From Oceanobacillus sp. HTM 045 (GTDB lineage: Bacteria > Pseudomonadota > Alphaproteobacteria > Rhodobacterales > Rhodobacteraceae), in assembly GCA_009733745.1 (NCBI GenBank), contig WNWL01000007.1, forward strand, positions 186,001 to 250,000: 64,000 nucleotides of DNA, in the 5' to 3' direction. Position 1 is the first letter of the stretch. Each line of letters begins with the position of its first letter. The translations under genes were made by a program, and so were the position numbers. Under the pieces are notes generated by a model, which worked only from the letters and a program-made list of their open reading frames with translations, was not told where the DNA came from and made no database searches. Below, one piece after another: positions 27,713-36,410 of this stretch.

Positions 27713-29323
27713 TTACTCGCCGAGTGCGACGATGCGTTCGAAAACGGGATGGTTCGAGCCGCGATGAATCGCAGCAACGATCGCCGCGTCGGGAAGTGCC
27801 CGGCGGATGCCATTGAGCACCCGGTCCGCGGTGTCGTGGTCGAGCCCTTCGGTGGGTTCGTCCAGCAGAAGCAGGGCGGGGCACCGGAGGAGCGTGCGGG
27901 CAAGAGCGAGCCTTCGGGTCTGTCCACCTGAAAGCCCGGCGCCGCCCTCACCCAGCCGCGCATCGAGCCCGCCCCGCTCCCGGATTGTTGCCGCAAGGTC
28001 AACATGATCCAGTACCGCCCACATCGCGACATCGTCGGCGTCTCCCGCCAACGCGAGGTTCTCGCGAACGGTACCGGCAATCAGGGCGCTTCGTTGCGGC
28101 AACATGCTCACCCTGCTCCGGAGCAATTCCTCAGGGTAGTCGCTTGGCGCGATGCCGTCGATCTGGATGCCGGGGCCGTCCTCCAGACCGGCGATCTGCG
28201 TGAGAAGCGTCGTCTTGCCCGACCCCGACGGGCCCGTCAGCGCGATCGCCTTACCGGTTCGCAATCTGAATGAGGCGCCGGGCGTGTCAACGCTCAGAAG
28301 CGCGGCAGTTCGATGTGCCGATACGGCCTCGGGAACGGCCGTTCTTGCTACCCCTCGCTCACCGGACGGCGCAACGCGACTGGCCGCGTCCACCATCCTC
28401 CCGAGATCAGCGAAACCGCGCCGCAACGGCAGCAGCGTTTCGGCCAGGGCCAGCGCGACAAAGAGACCGATCACCGCGATTGCCGCAGAGGCGTCGCCGC
28501 CGGCGAGATGCCAGCCCCCCGCGAGGAAGGCCGCTGCCGCGACCAGCGTGACGACAAGTGAAAGCGCAAGCCCGGCGTCCCGTTCAGCCCTGTCCAGTTC
28601 GCAGGCAGCCTGACGCGCCGCGCCGTCGGCCGCGATCAGCCGATCCTCATTCTTTGCGAGTTGCCCGGCGAGTATCAGCGCCTCCCGGTCGCGAATGGTG
28701 TCGATCACCCCCCGCCTGAGGTCCTGCCCCACCCGCTCCGCACGGGCCGAGGGCCGCAATCCCCTCCGCGCAAGGTATCCGAGAACGATGGCCGCCGGGG
28801 GGACATAGCCGACAAGGATCACCGTGGCGACGAGCGGCCCCGCCAGCCAGTACAGGGCGGCAAACACCACGGCAAGGGTGATGATCCCGGCAATCACAGG
28901 GAGCAGAAGGCGCAGCACGAGGCCGTCAAGCGCGTCGACATCGGAAACGATGCGCGTGAGCACGCCCTCGCTGCGGAGCCGGCCGAGGTCGCGCGCGCCA
29001 CGACCTGCCTGCCGCCTGAGCAGATCGACCCGGAGCGCGGCAAGGGCCCGCAAAGTTGCGTTATGCGTCAGGAGCCGTTCGCCATAGCGCGCCGCCGTCC
29101 GTCCCAGCGCCAGGAAGCGGACCCCGGCGGAAGGCCGGAAGACATCGAATGCGATCCCAATTCCAGCGAGACCAGCGAGGCCGGTTGCCGTAATGAACCA
29201 GCCCGAAAGGCCGAGCAATGCGGCACCCATCAGCAGCACGACCGCAGCGAGTGCCCCGCCCCGTGCCATTGCCCACGGCGCGGCGCCCAGCAGCAGGCGG
29301 GTGACGCGAAGGACCGCCGTCAT
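27713..29323 (-). CDS. cydC: CydC, thiol/heme ABC exporter subunit
   Basis: Fused membrane-ATPase half-transporter of 536 aa which with CydD exports cysteine and glutathione (and is implicated in heme handling) to allow cytochrome bd assembly. The TM domain starts TRLLLGAAPWAMARGGALAA; the ABC domain has GPSGSGKTTLL, LSGGQTRRLALARTLL and LLLLDEPTEGLDHDTADRVL. The start is the ATG in TGATG overlapping the cydD stop by one base; the longer open frame upstream is shadow within cydD. Downstream cydAB is its client. Confidence 0.92.
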   Translation of the reverse strand: MTAVLRVTRLLLGAAPWAMARGGALAAVVLLMGAALLGLSGWFITATGLAGLAGIGIAFDVFRPSAGVRFLALGRTAARYGERLLTHNATLRALAALRVDLLRRQAGRGARDLGRLRSEGVLTRIVSDVDALDGLVLRLLLPVIAGIITLAVVFAALYWLAGPLVATVILVGYVPPAAIVLGYLARRGLRPSARAERVGQDLRRGVIDTIRDREALILAGQLAKNEDRLIAADGAARQAACELDRAERDAGLALSLVVTLVAAAAFLAGGWHLAGGDASAAIAVIGLFVALALAETLLPLRRGFADLGRMVDAASRVAPSGERGVARTAVPEAVSAHRTAALLSVDTPGASFRLRTGKAIALTGPSGSGKTTLLTQIAGLEDGPGIQIDGIAPSDYPEELLRSRVSMLPQRSALIAGTVRENLALAGDADDVAMWAVLDHVDLAATIRERGGLDARLGEGGAGLSGGQTRRLALARTLLRCPALLLLDEPTEGLDHDTADRVLNGIRRALPDAAIVAAIHRGSNHPVFERIVALGE

Positions 29324-30993
29324 CACGCGATCTCCAAGCGGCGGTTCATGGCCGCTGCGAGTACCGGATCGTGCGTGGCGACGATGATGGCCCTCCCTTC
29401 CGCGTTCAGCCGCAAGAGCGCCTCCACGATGCGCCGGGAGGTCTGCGGGTCGAGGTCTGCCGTGGGTTCGTCCGCCAGAACGAGGTCGCCCCCCGCCATG
29501 ACGGCACGCGCGAGCATCAGTCGCCGTGCCTCGCCGCCCGAAACCCCGCCGCCGGTCTCCCCGAGGCGCGTATCGAGACCCTCCGGAAGCCGTTCGACGA
29601 TCCGCTCCGCGTCCGCGAGCCGCAATGCTGGCCACGGATCGGAGCCGGTCTCTTTAGGGTCGAGCCAGTCCCCAAGCCTCATGTCGGCGAAGTGCGGGCG
29701 CTGCGGGACGAAGGCGACGCGCTCGCGCCAGGCATCCGCCGTACCGGCATTCAGTTCCTGTCCGCAGACCTGGATCCGCCCGGTTTTCAGGGGCAACAGC
29801 CCAGCAAGGGCCGCCAGCGCCGTCGTCTTGCCCGCCCCGCTTGGTCCGGTGATGGCAAGCGTCTCTCCCGCCTCGATCGTCAGGTCCGGCAACACCAAGC
29901 CGCGGCCCGGGATGGACGCTATGGCGCTTTCGATCCGGACCTTAAGCGCACCGGCAAGCGGCGCTGCCGGCGCGCCGGTTCCGTACAGCCGCGTCCGCTC
30001 CGCCGCGTCGAGAGCGTCGAGTTCGGCGACGACCGAGTATCCCGCGGCGCGATCGTGCCAGGCCGCCGCGAGATCACGCAGCGGCTGGAAGAACTCCGGG
30101 GCGATCAGCAGCAAGAACAGGCCTTCACCAAGGCTCAACGGCGTGCCCCAGAATCCGATGCCGATCTCCCCAAGCAGCGTGAACCCGACGAACACCGCGA
30201 CCAGTGCGACCCCGATGGCCGAGAAAAGCTCCAGCACCGTCGAGGAGAGAAATGCGATGCGCAGCACCGCCATCGTGCGGGCTCTGAGCGAACCCGCCCG
30301 CGCTGCAAAGTCTTCCGCCGCCCGGTCAACCGCGCCGAGCAGCCGGACATCGAGCATCGCCGACAGCCGATCCATCAGCATGTCGTTCATGGTGCCGATT
30401 TCGTGCATCTGCCGGCGCGACGCCTGCTCCGCGGCCATTCCTACTAAAGACATGAAGACTGGTATCAACGGTCCCGCAACGAGGAGCGTCAGCCCCACCA
30501 CCCAGGACACCGTGAACGCGAGCAGAAGTAGCAGGAGGGGCAGCACCATGACCCGGGTCATCGCGACGTGGTAGCGGGTGATCCATGGCTGCAGGAGTGG
30601 CAGTTTCTGGACAATGAGCGAAGCAACTGCCGCCGAACCGACCCCTGCCGGCTCCCTCGCTTCACGCCGGATCAGGGCTTCGCGTTCGCGCGCAATCGTG
30701 CGGTCGGCAGCGCGGAACAGGATGCCCCCGGCACGGTGCTCGATTGCCGCGCGAACCACTCCGCAGAGTACGAAAACCAGCGCGGCGACGAGGGCACGGT
30801 CCATCGGGGGATCACCTGCCGCCCAACCATCCACGGCCCAGGCGATAGCTGCTGCCTGCACGGGCCACAGGCACCCCGCGAGGACCGACAGCCAGCCCGC
30901 AACCCTCAACTCGCGCGCGACGGGCCGGATGATCCGGTCCTGTGCCCGCTGGCGCTGTTTCGTGGCGGAGGGCTCTTGTTGCTGGTCTCTCAT
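29323..30993 (-). CDS. cydD: CydD, thiol/heme ABC exporter subunit
   Basis: Partner of CydC, 556 aa from ATG 30993 (MRDQQQEPS). The TM domain has VLPLLLLLLAFTVSWVVGLT; the ABC domain has GPSGAGKTTALAALAG, VSGGEARRLMLARAV and LVLADEPTADLDPQTSRRIV. The CydD family signature around ETGGGVSGGEARR is visible. The start is chosen over upstream codons because those give a basic leader with no family match. It is the first gene of cydDC-cydABX; the third operator lies about 290 bp upstream. Confidence 0.9.
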   Translation of the reverse strand: MRDQQQEPSATKQRQRAQDRIIRPVARELRVAGWLSVLAGCLWPVQAAAIAWAVDGWAAGDPPMDRALVAALVFVLCGVVRAAIEHRAGGILFRAADRTIAREREALIRREAREPAGVGSAAVASLIVQKLPLLQPWITRYHVAMTRVMVLPLLLLLLAFTVSWVVGLTLLVAGPLIPVFMSLVGMAAEQASRRQMHEIGTMNDMLMDRLSAMLDVRLLGAVDRAAEDFAARAGSLRARTMAVLRIAFLSSTVLELFSAIGVALVAVFVGFTLLGEIGIGFWGTPLSLGEGLFLLLIAPEFFQPLRDLAAAWHDRAAGYSVVAELDALDAAERTRLYGTGAPAAPLAGALKVRIESAIASIPGRGLVLPDLTIEAGETLAITGPSGAGKTTALAALAGLLPLKTGRIQVCGQELNAGTADAWRERVAFVPQRPHFADMRLGDWLDPKETGSDPWPALRLADAERIVERLPEGLDTRLGETGGGVSGGEARRLMLARAVMAGGDLVLADEPTADLDPQTSRRIVEALLRLNAEGRAIIVATHDPVLAAAMNRRLEIA

Positions 30994-31335
30994 TCCGCTC
31001 GGATCACCCGAAGTGCCGCGCCATTGTCCCGCCCGCCTTGGTACCGTTCCTCGCGTCGTCGCTCCAGAAGGATGCGCCACGCGCCAGACGAGACAGCGCG
31101 GATGGCGCCAGCGGGACGATCAGGACGATGAAGCGCCGGAATTACCCGATCGCCCGCCCGCTTCCACGGAAGCGACGAAGTAGAGCGGGGACCAGATGCC
31201 AGCAGGGCGAAGTGCAACAGGTTGCATGGCCTTTCTCCACGATCTGTCGAGGATGTCTCGCACGCACAACCGCATCGCTGCGGTGACAAGGTCACCACAA
31301 CCGCAAGGTTCGTGGCCGCTCGCCCGGTTCTTTCG
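30994..31335. other. 342-bp intergenic region before cydD
   Basis: Contains the operator at 31280-31294 and otherwise no gene I can support. The distance from operator to cydD suggests a long leader or a further promoter element. The NAGGN peptidase gene ends at the far edge. Confidence 0.5.
31280..31294 (-). promoter_or_regulatory. Operator copy 3, GGTGAC-N3-GTCACC (upstream of cydD)
   Basis: Third perfect copy, spacer AAG, between the M42 peptidase stop and cydD. All three copies found lie in intergenic DNA upstream of sulfide or bd-oxidase genes on the minus strand. Confidence 0.65.
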
Positions 31336-32511
31336 TCAGCTATCGGCTTCGGCGGCGACGCGGCTTTCGGAAGAGAGATCCTGTTCGGCCGGTTCGGTGG
31401 GCTGGCGCGTGAAGCCCTTGAGACCCGCCATATGCTTCTCGTCGCGCCGAATGGCGACGTCGCTCAGCGCGTAGGCCGTCAGGAGTTCTGCCAGCGAGCG
31501 GAGGGCATGCATGTGGATACGCTCGTATCCGTGGCTCGCGTCCACGCCGAACGTCACGAGTGCCGTGCGCACATCCGCCCCCGCCTCGATGGCCGAGGCG
31601 CTGTCCGACCGGTAGTAGCGGAAGACGTCCTTCTGATAGCGGATGTCGTTGATCTCGCAGAGCGACACCATCTTCCGCGTCAGGTGATAGTCGAACGGCC
31701 CGGTCTGGTCGGCCATCGCAATGGTGACGCCAAACTCGGAAGAGTTCTGCCCCGGGGCCGTGGTTCCATTATCCACCGCGACCAGTGACGCGATGTCCGG
31801 CAGGAGTATCGCCGCGGCACCCTGCCCGACCTCCTCCGCAATGGTGAAGAGCCAGTAGATGTCCACCGGCGGTGTCGGCCCGTCCATCAGGGCCTTGAGC
31901 GCCGCCAGCATCGCGGCAACACCCGCCTTGTTGTCCAGGTGGCGCGAGACGATGAAGCCGTTCTCGAGAAATTCGGGCTGCGGGTCGATGGCGACGATGT
32001 CGCCGATCTCGATACCCAGCCGCTCCACGTGCGCCCTCGTCTGGGCCATTGCATCGACCCGGAACTGGAGATGCCGCCAGCCGATCGGAGCGGAATCGAC
32101 GTCGTCGCCGAATGTATGGCCCGACGCCTTCGGCGGCAGGATCGTGCCGCGATAGGTGCCTGCCGTGCTCAAGACCTCGGCCCGCGCGCCTTCCGCGAAG
32201 CGGGCCGACCATGTTCCGATCGGTACCAGTTCCAGCCTGCCGTCATCCCGGATCCCAGCCACCTGCGCGCCGAGCGTGTCGAGATGCGAGACGAATGCGC
32301 GGGCACCCGCACGCTGCTCTCCCTTCAGGCAACCGCGGATCGCGCCGCGCCGCGTGAGCTCATAGTCCAAGCCAAGCCGGTCGAGTTCGCCGCAGACATG
32401 GCGCACCGCGCTGTCGGTGTACCCGGTCGGACTCGGGATCGCGAGGAGCGCCGAAAGCTGCTCGGCGAGGTAGTCGGTGTCCACGTCCCTGCGGGTCGGT
32501 TCCTGTGTCAT
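31336..32511 (-). CDS. NAGGN-system M42-family peptidase
   Basis: Metallo-aminopeptidase-like protein of 391 aa (osmoprotectant NAGGN system M42 family, TIGR03106 type). It has SHLDTLGAQV near residue 73 with a metal His/Asp, HTFGDDVDSAP, SRHLDNKAGVAAML with the bridging Asp, IAEEVGQGAA with catalytic Glu-Glu, and FGVDASHGYERIHMHAL. It is the last gene of the NAGGN osmolyte operon. It may trim or recycle the dipeptide; its exact reaction is not established. The ATG follows GGGGAG. Confidence 0.85.
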   Translation of the reverse strand: MTQEPTRRDVDTDYLAEQLSALLAIPSPTGYTDSAVRHVCGELDRLGLDYELTRRGAIRGCLKGEQRAGARAFVSHLDTLGAQVAGIRDDGRLELVPIGTWSARFAEGARAEVLSTAGTYRGTILPPKASGHTFGDDVDSAPIGWRHLQFRVDAMAQTRAHVERLGIEIGDIVAIDPQPEFLENGFIVSRHLDNKAGVAAMLAALKALMDGPTPPVDIYWLFTIAEEVGQGAAAILLPDIASLVAVDNGTTAPGQNSSEFGVTIAMADQTGPFDYHLTRKMVSLCEINDIRYQKDVFRYYRSDSASAIEAGADVRTALVTFGVDASHGYERIHMHALRSLAELLTAYALSDVAIRRDEKHMAGLKGFTRQPTEPAEQDLSSESRVAAEADS

Positions 32512-32524
32512 CTCCCCTCCTCGG

Positions 32525-34294
32525 TCATGCTTCGAACCTCCAGCCCGTTTCCCGTGCCGCCGCCGGGATCGACAGCGGGAACAGCAGGTCTATGAACCGC
32601 TCCGCGGTCGGTTGCGGCTCGTGGTTGGCGAGGCCGGGGCGCTCGTTGGCCTCGATGAAAACGTAGTCGGGCGAGCGCGGCGACCTGACCATGAGATCGA
32701 TACCGGTAACCGGTATGTCGATTGCGCGCGCCGCCCTGATCGCCGCATCGATCAGGCGGGGGTGGGTTTCCGCCGTCACGTCCTCGATGGTGCCACCGGT
32801 GTGCAGGTTCGCCGTCTTGCGAACGTTGATCTTGCGGCCCTGCTCTGGCACGTCGTCGAGCGCGAGGCCGGAAAGGGCGAGGCAGCGGCTGGTTTCCGCG
32901 TCGATCGGGATCCTGCTCTCCCCGCCCGTCGCGGCGGAGCGGCGCCTGCTCTGGGTCTCGATCAGTGCGCGGACGGTCGTCAACCCGTCGCCGACAACCT
33001 GCGCCGGCTTGCGGACGGCAGTGGCAACGACGCGGTAGTCGATCACGATCAGCCGCAGGTCCTGCCCCTCGAAGAACTGCTCGACCACCACTTCGTTGCT
33101 GACCTTGCGGGCCGCTTCGATCGCATCGGCCACCTCGTCCGGCGTTGTCAGGCCGACGGCGACCGCATTGCCCTGCTCACCGCGCGCGGGTTTGACCACG
33201 ACGCTGCCATGGCGTTCGAGGAAGTTCTCCCACTCAGCTTCTTTCTCCGCCGTAATCTGCTCAGGCACGCTGACGCCCGCGGCCTCCACCACGCGATGTG
33301 TGAGCCGCTTATCGTCGCAAATGGACATTGCGACGGCCGAGGTAAACTCGCTGAGCGCCTCCCGGCACCTGACCGACCGCCCCCCGTAGGAAAGCCGGAA
33401 CAGTCCGGCCCCGGCATCGAATATCTCCACGCCGATTCCGCGCCGGCGAGCCTCGTTGACGATGATCGCGGCGTAGGGATTAAGCCCCTCGTCGCCGGTC
33501 GAACCGGTGAAGAGCTTCTCGTTGATCTGGTTCTTGCGCTTGATCGCGTAGACCGGAACCCGGCGAAAGCCGAGCTTCTCGTAGAGCGCGATGGCCTGTT
33601 CGTTGTCGTGCAGAACCGACAGGTCCATGAAGGCGGCACCCCGGGCCTGGAACTGCTCCGCCAACCTCCGCACCAGTGACTCGCCTATCCCGGCATGGGG
33701 CGCGCGGGGCGAGACCGCGAGGCACCAGAGAGATGATCCGTGCTGCGGGTCATCGAATGCGCGCGCATGGTCGACGCCCATGACCGAGCCGAGGATCTGA
33801 CCCGTCTCCACGTCCTCGGCCACGAGCACCGTGAGCGTGCGGGCATCGCGGTTGGCCCAGAAGAACTCGGGCGCCACCGGCACCATCTTGCGCTCGGAAT
33901 AGATCAGGTTGACCGCTTCCGCGTCCTTCTGCGTCGTCAGCCGCCGGATCGAGAACCCCTGCCGACGGCGCCTCGCCGGGCGGTAGGTCGTGAAATCGAG
34001 GCGATAGGTCAGCGATGGGTCGAGAAAGATTTCCTGCGGCGCCTGCGCCAGCGCGACCTGCGGCTCCGGGACATAGAAGGCAATGTCCCGCCTGTCCGGC
34101 CTCTCGGCGCGGAGAGCGTTCGCCAGCCCCTCGTTGCTGTCGAAGGTGTTCGCAAAGATCAGGCGGCCCCAGCCACAATCGACGACGGCATTGCGCCGTG
34201 CCTCGGCGGCGATGTTCACGCCGGGCTTGCCCTCCTCCCGCATGCGTTTCATGCGATGTTGCTGCGCCTGCTGGGAGCGCTGCCTCGTGGTCAT
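32525..34294 (-). CDS. ngg: N-acetylglutaminylglutamine synthetase
   Basis: Bifunctional enzyme of 589 aa that acetylates Gln and ligates a second Gln in synthesis of the osmolyte NAGGN. The N-terminal GNAT acetyltransferase covers about residues 110-250 (CLAVSPRAPHAGIGESLVRR is the acetyl-CoA loop). The C-terminal ATP-grasp ligase covers about residues 290-580 (VVKPARGEQGNAVAVGL, then GIDLMVRSP and FIEANERPGLANHE). The fusion and length match the TIGR03103 family. It sits 3 nt after the amidotransferase gene. Confidence 0.9.
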   Translation of the reverse strand: MTTRQRSQQAQQHRMKRMREEGKPGVNIAAEARRNAVVDCGWGRLIFANTFDSNEGLANALRAERPDRRDIAFYVPEPQVALAQAPQEIFLDPSLTYRLDFTTYRPARRRRQGFSIRRLTTQKDAEAVNLIYSERKMVPVAPEFFWANRDARTLTVLVAEDVETGQILGSVMGVDHARAFDDPQHGSSLWCLAVSPRAPHAGIGESLVRRLAEQFQARGAAFMDLSVLHDNEQAIALYEKLGFRRVPVYAIKRKNQINEKLFTGSTGDEGLNPYAAIIVNEARRRGIGVEIFDAGAGLFRLSYGGRSVRCREALSEFTSAVAMSICDDKRLTHRVVEAAGVSVPEQITAEKEAEWENFLERHGSVVVKPARGEQGNAVAVGLTTPDEVADAIEAARKVSNEVVVEQFFEGQDLRLIVIDYRVVATAVRKPAQVVGDGLTTVRALIETQSRRRSAATGGESRIPIDAETSRCLALSGLALDDVPEQGRKINVRKTANLHTGGTIEDVTAETHPRLIDAAIRAARAIDIPVTGIDLMVRSPRSPDYVFIEANERPGLANHEPQPTAERFIDLLFPLSIPAAARETGWRFEA

Positions 34295-34297
34295 CGA

Positions 34298-36073
34298 TCA
34301 GACCCCCTGCTGTTGCAGCCACATCTCGAGGAGCGCGACCTGCCAGAGCTCCGACCCGCGGAGCGGCGTGATGTGCTCGGTCGGGGCGGCGAACAGCGTC
34401 TCCAGGTAGTCCTCCCGGAAGAGCCCACGTTCGCGTGCCGCCTGCGAAGTCAAAGCGTCCCGCACCATCTCGAGATACGGCCCGTCTATGTATTTCAGAG
34501 CCGGGACCGGAAAGTAACCCTTCGGGCGGTCGATCACTTCGGAGGGGATCACCTTGCGCGCGGCGTCCTTCAGGATGCCCTTGCCCTCGTGAGCGAGCTT
34601 GAGCCCCGGAGGGATGCGCCCCGCCAGTTCCACCAGTTCGTGGTCGAGGAACGGCACACGCGCCTCCAGCCCCCAGGCCATCGTCATGTTGTCGACCCGT
34701 TTGACCGGGTCGTCGACCAGCATGACGTTGGTGTCGATCCGGAGCGCCTTGTCCACCGGGTCATCGGCACCGGGCTGCGCAAAGTGCATTTCCACGAAAG
34801 CGATGCTCTCGTCGCGGTCCGGCAGGTACTCGGCGCTGACGTGCTCGGCCATCCCGGCGTGGTCGCGATCGAAAAACGCCCGCGCATAATCGGACACCGG
34901 GTCGTTCGAGGACGCCATCGGCGGGTACCAGTGATAGCCGCCGAAGACCTCGTCCGCCCCCTGCCCCGACTGGACGACCTTGATCGTTTTCGCCACCTCG
35001 CGGCTCAGCAGGTAGAAGCCGATATTGTCGTATGAGACCATCGGCTCGGACATCGCCCGGATTGCGTGCGGCAGGTTCTCCCGCATCTCGTCCGAGGGGA
35101 TGAATATCTTGTGGTGGTTCGTCCCGTAGTGCTTGGCGATCAGGTCGGAGTACTTGAACTCGTCGCCCAACTCGCCGTTTGCAGCCTCGAAACCGATGGA
35201 ATAGGTCGCAAGCCCTTCCTGCCCTTCCTCGGCCAGAAGGCCAACGATCAGCGAACTGTCCACGCCGCCTGAGAGCAGCACCCCGACGGGCACATCGGCA
35301 ACCATCCGGCGGCGCACCGCGGCCCGCAGCTCCACAAGCAGCATGTCGCGCCACTCCTCCGCGGGCCGCTCCGCATCCTCGGCACTCCGCTCGAAATTCG
35401 GCGTCCAGTAAGTGCGGTCGCTTGCCGTCCCGTCCGGCTCCACCAGCCGGATGGTGGCTGCCAGTAATTTGCGGACGCCTGCAAGGATCGTGCGCGGCGC
35501 GGGCACCACCGAGTGCCAGCTCATGTAGTGGTGCAGCGCAGAGCGGTCGATCGACGTGTCGACGCCACCCGCCGCGACAAGCGCCGGCAGGCTTGAGGAG
35601 AACCGAAGCCCTCCTTCGATCTCGGCATAATAAAGCGGCTTGATCCCGAACCTGTCCCGAACCAGCCAGACCCGGCCGGAGTCACGTTCGTGGAGCGCGA
35701 ATGCGAACATCCCCTTGAGACGGGTGACGCAATCGGGGCCCCATTGGGACCACGCCTTCAGGATCACCTCGGTGTCGCCACTCGACGCGAAGACATGCCC
35801 CAGCGATCTCAATTCTTCCCGGAGCTCGGGGTAGTTGTAGATGCAGCCGTTGAAGGCGATCGTCAGGCCGAGGCCGGTATCGACGAACGGTTGGGCAGAC
35901 GCCTCGCTCAGGTCGATGATCTTCAGCCGCCGGTGGCCGAAGCCCACCCGCCCGCGCAGCACGGCGCCGGAGCCATCCGGGCCCCGCGGCGCCATGGCGT
36001 CGCACATCTTCTCGATGGCCGCGGGCGAGGCCGGCGCGCCGTTGAAAGTAATTTCTCCGCAGATTCCGCACAT
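34298..36073 (-). CDS. N-acetylglutaminylglutamine amidotransferase
   Basis: Class II (Ntn) glutamine amidotransferase of the asparagine-synthetase family, 591 aa, TIGR03104 type. It makes the terminal amide of N-acetylglutaminylglutamine amide. Start ATG 36073 is fixed by the catalytic Cys2 (MCGICGEITFNG). The glutaminase half has MAPRGPDGSGAVL and AFNGCIYNYPELREEL; the synthetase half has the PP-loop VLLSGGVDSSLIVGLL and QGADEVFGGYHWY. First gene of a three-gene operon for a compatible solute made under osmotic stress, which suits a saline habitat. Confidence 0.9.
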   Translation of the reverse strand: MCGICGEITFNGAPASPAAIEKMCDAMAPRGPDGSGAVLRGRVGFGHRRLKIIDLSEASAQPFVDTGLGLTIAFNGCIYNYPELREELRSLGHVFASSGDTEVILKAWSQWGPDCVTRLKGMFAFALHERDSGRVWLVRDRFGIKPLYYAEIEGGLRFSSSLPALVAAGGVDTSIDRSALHHYMSWHSVVPAPRTILAGVRKLLAATIRLVEPDGTASDRTYWTPNFERSAEDAERPAEEWRDMLLVELRAAVRRRMVADVPVGVLLSGGVDSSLIVGLLAEEGQEGLATYSIGFEAANGELGDEFKYSDLIAKHYGTNHHKIFIPSDEMRENLPHAIRAMSEPMVSYDNIGFYLLSREVAKTIKVVQSGQGADEVFGGYHWYPPMASSNDPVSDYARAFFDRDHAGMAEHVSAEYLPDRDESIAFVEMHFAQPGADDPVDKALRIDTNVMLVDDPVKRVDNMTMAWGLEARVPFLDHELVELAGRIPPGLKLAHEGKGILKDAARKVIPSEVIDRPKGYFPVPALKYIDGPYLEMVRDALTSQAARERGLFREDYLETLFAAPTEHITPLRGSELWQVALLEMWLQQQGV

Positions 36074-36410
36074 GACGGGGTCAGGTCTCTCCGTTCCTTG
36101 GATTGGCGTTCGGGCTGTATCTTTCGCCGGCGAGGGCGCACTTGCTGACAGGGCCGCGCGCTCTTGCGCAGACACGAAGGTGGCAATTGGCGACGCTTCA
36201 TTCCCAAGCGTTCTGTCGGTTGCCTTCCTACTTCACGCCCCGGACATGGAACGCTAACGATCGGCCCTCTGGTAGGGGCAAACCCAGTGACGGGCCACCT
36301 GAGAGCAATATCGACAACCCTAAAGCATCGAAACCAAAGCCGCCCTCTTAACGCAAACTGCTGCAGATTGTTCCCGGCATCCGAAAAGATTTTCGGCACA
36401 CTGCTAGAAA
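36074..36410. other. 337-bp intergenic region before the NAGGN operon
   Basis: No gene supported. It probably holds the osmotically regulated promoter of the NAGGN operon. A stem CCGAAAA/TTTTCGG with a 2-nt loop at 36381-36396, 15-30 bp past the RTX gene stop, may be that gene's terminator. Confidence 0.4.

Noticed and set aside
28661-30574. 637-codon plus-strand frame over cydC/cydD
   Set aside because: The minus strand holds full CydC and CydD motifs; this frame is compositional shadow.
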